NCBI GenBank assembly: GCA_035295225.1
Contig: DATGJI010000031.1
Coordinates: forward strand, 1 to 64,000
Reading direction: 5' to 3'
Length of the DNA: 64,000 bases
Source of the DNA: Candidatus Eremiobacteraceae bacterium
GTDB taxonomy: Bacteria > Vulcanimicrobiota > Vulcanimicrobiia > Eremiobacterales > Eremiobacteraceae
Part shown: piece after piece, positions 60,096 to 64,000 of the stretch
Layout of the letters: each line of letters begins with the position of its first letter
Position numbering within the stretch: the stretch's first letter is position 1
Translations under genes and position numbers: made by a program
Notes under the pieces: model-generated
The model's database searches: none
Told to the model about the DNA's origin: nothing
What the model saw: the letters and a program-made list of their open reading frames with translations, nothing else

Positions 60096-60112
60096 GGCAA
60101 GCGATGCTTGCC
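60096..60112. repeat. Palindromic intergenic repeat, copy 4 (shorter)
   Basis: GGCAAGC, gat, GCTTGCC: the core of the palindrome at 3323-3349 without its outer GTAG/CTAC arms. It lies between the Amt stop codon and the exported-protein start. Confidence 0.6.
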
Positions 60113-60115
60113 TTG

Positions 60116-61360
60116 CTACAGACCGATCGGATAAGCTTCCTCGCCGTGGAGCTCGATGTCGAGTCCGCGCTCCTCGGCTGCCGGATTGACTTTTGTCTGC
60201 GTGATGCGGCTGATCAGGGCCAGCATACCGTAGGTGAAGAGGAACGCCCACAGGCTGCACACTGTCGCTGCGACCAGCTGTTTGCCGAAGAACGCCACGC
60301 CGCCGAGCAGCAGACCGTCGGCGCCGTTTGGATTCCACGCGCGCGATGCGAAAACGCCCAACAGCACGATGCCGAGGAATCCACCGACGCCGTGCACGCC
60401 CCACACGTCAAGCGCGTCATCCCATCCGGCCTTGTTCTTCAGAGCCACCGCGAAGTAGCAGATGAGACCCGATAGCAAGCCGTAAACCACGGCCGTCGTC
60501 GGGGAGACATAACCGGCTGCCGGTGTGACCGTGGCAAGGCCCGCGACCGCTCCGGTCAACAGGCCGACGAACTTCGGTTGCCGACCGTACGCCCATTCCA
60601 CGAACAGCCACGTGATGGCCGCGAAGGACGCGGCGATGTCCGTATTGAGAAACGCTGCCGCGGTGACGGAGTCGACTTGCAGCTCCGAACCGGCGTTGAA
60701 GCCGTACCATCCGAACCAGAGCAAGCCAGTGCCGAGCGCGATCAGCGGAACATTGTGCGGTTTGTTTTCGATGACATGGCGCCGGCCGATGAAGATGACC
60801 GAAGCAAGCGCCGCGAATCCCGCGGACGCATGGACGACGATGCCGCCGGCGAAATCCAGCGCGCCCCACTTCGCGAGCAGACCGTCCGGGCTCCAGAGCA
60901 TGTGCACGAACGGGAAATATACGAAGATCAGCCAGCCGGTGAGAAAGAGGAAATATGCCTTGAAGGTGACCCGATTTGCGAAGGCACCCGTGATCAACGC
61001 CGGCGTGATGATCGCGAACATCATCTGATAGGCGATATGCACGACGAGCGGTATGCCGGCATTGTTGCCGGTGAACATCGTCTGCAGGGTCACGTTGTGA
61101 AGAAACGCGTAGTAGCGTGGATCGCCGACGATGCCATGCCAGTCCGGGCCGAAGCACAATGAATACCCGAACGCGTACCAGATCACGGTCGTCCATCCGA
61201 GCGACATGAAACTCTGGATCATGATGGTCAGAACGTTTTTCCGACCGACCAGGCCGCCGTAGAAAAACGCGAGCCCTGGGGTCATGAGCATGACCAGGCT
61301 CGCGCAAATGAGCATGAATGCCGTGTTGCCGATATTGACGGAGACGAGCGGAGTTGTCAC
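60116..61360 (-). CDS. amt: Ammonium transporter Amt
   Basis: A 414-residue ammonium channel with about 11 membrane helices, no signal peptide needed beyond the first helix. Family landmarks: VMLMTPGLAFFYGGLVGRKN, VLTIMIQSFMSLGWTTVIWY, twin His of the pore in DFAGGIVVHASAGFAALASV and DDALDVWGVHGVGGFLGIVL, and AITWLFVEWAYGRQPKFVGL. It ends with a long NPAAEERGLDIELHGEEAYP tail, the cytoplasmic C-terminus that contacts the PII protein GlnK. Start is GTG with GAGGAACGATC upstream. No glnK is adjacent, so regulation is by a PII protein encoded elsewhere. It imports ammonium as a nitrogen source. Confidence 0.93.
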   Translation of the reverse strand: MTTPLVSVNIGNTAFMLICASLVMLMTPGLAFFYGGLVGRKNVLTIMIQSFMSLGWTTVIWYAFGYSLCFGPDWHGIVGDPRYYAFLHNVTLQTMFTGNNAGIPLVVHIAYQMMFAIITPALITGAFANRVTFKAYFLFLTGWLIFVYFPFVHMLWSPDGLLAKWGALDFAGGIVVHASAGFAALASVIFIGRRHVIENKPHNVPLIALGTGLLWFGWYGFNAGSELQVDSVTAAAFLNTDIAASFAAITWLFVEWAYGRQPKFVGLLTGAVAGLATVTPAAGYVSPTTAVVYGLLSGLICYFAVALKNKAGWDDALDVWGVHGVGGFLGIVLLGVFASRAWNPNGADGLLLGGVAFFGKQLVAATVCSLWAFLFTYGMLALISRITQTKVNPAAEERGLDIELHGEEAYPIGL

Positions 61361-61491
61361 GATCGTTCCTCAGCCTTCGCAGCGGGCAAGAATGAGGCGC
61401 TCGAGAGACAGTCTCCCGAACGCAGAGGGTGCAGCTTCAACTGATTCCGGCGAAGCGCTTAGCGGTCGGCCGGCGAAATCCTAGGTCGAGA
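61361..61491. other. Intergenic region upstream of amt, nothing recognised
   Basis: 131 bases between the S53 protease stop and the amt start. It must carry the amt promoter; I find no sigma54 (GG-N10-GC) or sigma70 match that I trust. A GGCGAAGCGCTT..GCCGGCGAA stretch is only imperfectly symmetrical. Confidence 0.3.
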
Positions 61492-63030
61492 TCACGGCAA
61501 CGCGAGAAACGTGTTGTACATCGTATCCGCGTTCGGTACGCCCAGGCCGGTCACGTCGTTATACGGGGAATGCACGAGATAGTATCCATTCGTGCCGGCA
61601 GTGAATCCAAGAAATAATCCCGTCGTCTTCCGTTTGTTGTAGAGCAACTTCGCGACGTTCGTCAGTACCTTCTTTTGAGCCGCAATCCGACCGCTGTCGA
61701 CAAGCGCGATCATCCCCGCCCATGTCGGGCCGGCAAAACTCGTGCCGCAGAACCAATAGTTGCCCTGCACACCGCCTTGCGGCGTCCAGACGGCAGCGTA
61801 GCCGGTGCCGCAGTCCGCATCGAGAGAGACATCCGGCGCATTGCGCATCGTGGTGCTTGCGGCGCCCGGAATTCCCTTTTGCCATTTCGGGATCGCAAAT
61901 TTGCCGCTGACGCCGCCCCCGCTGATCCCCCACGCGATCTCTTTGAGACGCGTGGGATTCGTGGGAGAGACGGACGTCGCCGTCGTGCCGCCGACGGAGA
62001 TCACACCGCCATCGGACGAAGGATACCAAGGGTCGACCTCGCCGACGTTCAGCTGTTGATTGAACGGTTCGTAGGCGCCCCAGTCGCCCGATACGGCGAA
62101 CACCGTGCTGCCCTGCTTGTTGAGACTCGCGATGTCGGCGCTTTCAGCCGTGAGATCGGCGTCAGCCTTGTAAAAATCATAGTCGTCTTCGGTTGCGCCG
62201 TACGAGTGGCTCACCACCGCATAGTGCGCCGTGGCGTCGTCGGCGGCGATTTTCGCAAAGCCGTCGGCGAGATGACCGAAGCTGCAATCGTTCGGGACCA
62301 CGTACAGCGTGACACTCGCCTTCGGGGCGGTGCCGATCAGACGCTCGACGTCGCCCGTCGGTTCGAGATCGGTCACGGTCGTGCCGCCGTCCACCAACAC
62401 GATCGTCGGGATGTTCGTGCCCAAGTGGAAATTGCTTTCGAATTTGGTTATATCAGCCGGTGTGATCGTGGCGCACGCAAGCACCGCCGCGCTCACGCCT
62501 GCGCCGAACACGTTGCCGCTGTAGATCGGCTGGATATCGTAATACGCGGCGATCTGCGCCGGCGAATAACCGCCAGGCGGAGCCACGCCGCCGCCGCCAA
62601 TCGCCATACCTGCGGACATCGCCGCGGGACCTTCGTTCATCGTGGTGTCGAGGATAAATCCAGCGACGGCTGCGGGGTAGCGTTCCGGCGCGGCGAGGCC
62701 GACGTAGCGCTGATTCTTTGATGCGTACGCGGCGAAGGATGTGCTGCCCGCGGCGGCCGCCTGCCCGTATGTTCCGTGCACGAAGAGGATCGTGTGATCC
62801 GGTGACGATTGCACCGAAAGCCCGAAGCGCTCGAAATAGCGCGTGACCGCGCGTTCGCCTAAGATGCCGGCATTCGGCTGCAGGTTGACCGTGAAGTATT
62901 TCTCGGCTCCGGCCGCTACGCCGCCGACGCGCACGATGCTCGCGCTGACGGGGCGCGCATCTGCCGGCGCAGCGCAGCAGAACCACGCCGCGGCCAGCAT
63001 AGCGGCCGCCGCAACGGTGGTGGAACGCAT
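61492..63030 (-). CDS. S53 family peptidase (sedolisin/kumamolisin type), catalytic residues present
   Basis: A 512-residue secreted acidic protease. ATG 63030 is chosen (GGGAAGAG upstream) and gives a signal peptide (STTVAAAAMLAAAWFCCAAP); a frame to 63162 overlaps the upstream gene. A prodomain-like part (QPNAGILGERAVTRYFERFG, NQRYVGLAAPERYPAAVAGF) precedes the catalytic region. There the E-x3-D pair of S53 enzymes is in DLEPTGDVERLIGTAPKA, the oxyanion Asp in VFAVSGDWGAYEP, and the catalytic Ser in FCGTSFAGPTWAGMIALVD, all in family order with SVGGTTATSV between. The Ca-binding-type C-terminus (PYNDVTGLGVPNADTMYNTF) is present. It is 29 bases downstream of a second, degenerate S53 gene. 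Confidence 0.88.
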   Translation of the reverse strand: MRSTTVAAAAMLAAAWFCCAAPADARPVSASIVRVGGVAAGAEKYFTVNLQPNAGILGERAVTRYFERFGLSVQSSPDHTILFVHGTYGQAAAAGSTSFAAYASKNQRYVGLAAPERYPAAVAGFILDTTMNEGPAAMSAGMAIGGGGVAPPGGYSPAQIAAYYDIQPIYSGNVFGAGVSAAVLACATITPADITKFESNFHLGTNIPTIVLVDGGTTVTDLEPTGDVERLIGTAPKASVTLYVVPNDCSFGHLADGFAKIAADDATAHYAVVSHSYGATEDDYDFYKADADLTAESADIASLNKQGSTVFAVSGDWGAYEPFNQQLNVGEVDPWYPSSDGGVISVGGTTATSVSPTNPTRLKEIAWGISGGGVSGKFAIPKWQKGIPGAASTTMRNAPDVSLDADCGTGYAAVWTPQGGVQGNYWFCGTSFAGPTWAGMIALVDSGRIAAQKKVLTNVAKLLYNKRKTTGLFLGFTAGTNGYYLVHSPYNDVTGLGVPNADTMYNTFLALP

Positions 63031-63059
63031 CGCTCTTCCCTTCTTCTCTTGCGCGCGCA

Positions 63060-64000
63060 TCATGGCAACCCTACGAGTGTCGAGTACACAATGCTCGCAT
63101 CCGGCACGCCGAGCCCGGTCACATTGTCGTAGCCGGAGGCTGCGCAGTAGATCCCGTTGCACCCCACCGTGACGTCGGTGAACAAGCCGCTGACCTTGCG
63201 TTCAGCGTACAGTTTCCCCGGAACATTTGCGAGCGGTGACTTGAGGGCGTTTGCGCGGCCTGCGTCGACCAGCGCGAGCAGTCCGGCCCATTGCGTGGCG
63301 CCGAACACCGACCCGCACGCGAGGTACCGGCTGCCCGCATAGAGCACGTAGTACTCGAATTGACAATCCCCGTTGAACGACACGTCGGGGACGTTGCGCA
63401 TGGTTGCGCTTGCGATGCCGGGAATGCCCTTCTGCCACTTCGGGATGGTGAACTTCGCGCTCACGCCGCCGCCGCTGATATACGACGCCGGCTCGAAACT
63501 GCGTTTGGGCGGCGATGAAGACGATGCGACTGCCATCGTCACCCCGACCGAGACGACGTTCGGGTCGGAGCCTGGAAAGAACACGCCGACATCGCCGGCG
63601 GTGAGATAACTGAAGGCGCCGGCGTCCCCGTTGCTCGCAAATGTCGTGGTTCCTTTGGCGGCGAGGCCGGCGAAATCCGCATCCTCTGCGGTGACATAAC
63701 CGTCACCGCCGAACGAGTGGTACGCGTCCTCGAAATCTCCGTAGCCGATCACGAGCGCTTCATATTTGGTCGTGCTGTCGTCCGCCAGCACTTTCGCCAC
63801 GCCGTCCGCGATGTCTCCGTACGTGCACGCCGAAGGTACGATATAGGCGGTCACCGTGGCGGAGTTCGCTGTCGCGAAGATGAGCTCGACCTGGCCCGTC
63901 GTGTTGAAATACGTTCCGCTGGATCCGCCGTCGACGGGAACGACCTTCGGCACATTCGTGGGAAGCCCGAAGAAGTTCTCGTAGCTCTGGACGTCTGGCG
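63060..64000 (-). CDS. S53-family peptidase homologue, probable pseudoenzyme (5' end outside window)
   Basis: About 313 residues are visible; the frame is open to the window edge (first full codon ends at 63998) and begins inside the domain with VQSYENFFGLPTNVPKVVPV, so the true start lies beyond. It aligns with the downstream protease along its length. At the E-x3-D dyad the visible protein has NTTGQVELIFATANSATVTA, so Glu and Asp are Asn and Gln. At the Ser position it has ACGSVFGATQWAGLLALVDA, Val in place of Ser. The oxyanion Asp remains (FASNGDAGAF). Its C-terminal SGYDNVTGLGVPDASIVYST is intact. I infer a non-catalytic S53 protein, perhaps a chaperone, inhibitor or binding module for its neighbour. 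Confidence 0.8.
   Translation of the reverse strand, partial: PDVQSYENFFGLPTNVPKVVPVDGGSSGTYFNTTGQVELIFATANSATVTAYIVPSACTYGDIADGVAKVLADDSTTKYEALVIGYGDFEDAYHSFGGDGYVTAEDADFAGLAAKGTTTFASNGDAGAFSYLTAGDVGVFFPGSDPNVVSVGVTMAVASSSSPPKRSFEPASYISGGGVSAKFTIPKWQKGIPGIASATMRNVPDVSFNGDCQFEYYVLYAGSRYLACGSVFGATQWAGLLALVDAGRANALKSPLANVPGKLYAERKVSGLFTDVTVGCNGIYCAASGYDNVTGLGVPDASIVYSTLVGLP

Noticed and set aside
3323-60112. CRISPR array made of the palindromic repeats
   Set aside because: Copies are far apart, only four in number, with no regular spacers and no cas genes.
61381-61460. Sigma54 promoter for amt
   Set aside because: No GG-N10-GC pair with the expected flanking bases was found.

Overview
The window is about 64 kb of high-GC, gene-dense bacterial chromosome from a diderm, judging by the TonB-dependent receptor, the many signal-peptide proteins and one lipoprotein. 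No rRNA, tRNA, phage, plasmid or insertion-sequence gene was seen, so placement is by inference. The mix fits Candidatus Eremiobacterota (WPS-2) or a similar uncultured soil lineage: long cyclase/STAND-ATPase/TPR regulators, sedolisin (S53) proteases, TonB receptors, many orphan secreted proteins and an MtrA-like/DUF4346 protein. The sequence alone does not prove this.

Layout. 1-6.2 kb: 3' end of a TonB-type receptor, a DUF4260 membrane protein, secreted unknowns (one an internal duplication), a UdgX-type uracil-DNA glycosylase and DUF3175. 6.2-17.8 kb: a signalling block with a cNMP-binding/thioredoxin-reductase-like flavoprotein divergent from a class III cyclase-STAND-TPR protein, a BTAD (SARP-like) STAND regulator, two small exported proteins and a second cyclase-STAND protein. 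17.9-22.9 kb: a 1019-residue FAD/Fe-S oxidoreductase with a C-terminal membrane tail, and a split transketolase. 23-36.6 kb: mixed metabolic and envelope genes (gamma-glutamyltransferase, DUF4386, an orphan peptide-type binding protein, a CBM9/DUF5916-like barrel protein, a nucleotidyltransferase, a DUF1269-like stress protein, a flavoprotein plus methyltransferase pair, secreted unknowns).

36.6-47.2 kb is the most unusual region. A minus-strand operon runs SLOG + four-TM (SLATT-like) protein, triple TIR/TIR-like protein, nSTAND1-type NTPase with coiled coil, membrane helix and double WD40 propeller, then a secreted YD-repeat protein. A patatin-like phospholipase is divergently transcribed 73 bp away. 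These parts are typical of bacterial anti-phage or abortive-infection systems: a nucleotide-signal-producing TIR, a SLOG sensor with membrane effector, a STAND sensor and a phospholipase effector. I do not recognise this combination as a described system, and I propose it as the candidate novel system here.

47.2-55.7 kb: a secreted unknown, a lipid kinase/HAD/phosphoesterase operon with GTGA overlaps, two small membrane proteins, an MtrA-like/DUF4346 protein downstream of a PadR regulator, and a PadR-divergent operon with an OB-like anchored protein, a bis-His four-helix membrane protein, a DoxX-like protein and a CtaB-like prenyltransferase. A sigma70-type promoter inside a 16-bp inverted repeat lies between PadR and that operon. 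55.8-64 kb: a secreted protein with a strong terminator, a third cyclase-STAND-TPR protein, a repeat-containing exported protein, an Amt ammonium channel and two tandem S53 proteases. The upstream, partial protease has lost its catalytic residues.

Short perfect palindromes of a GTAGGGCAAGC...GCTTGCCCTAC type recur between genes. Three operon junctions share an exact four-base GTGA stop/start overlap, and a fourth (26 kb) has a close variant.
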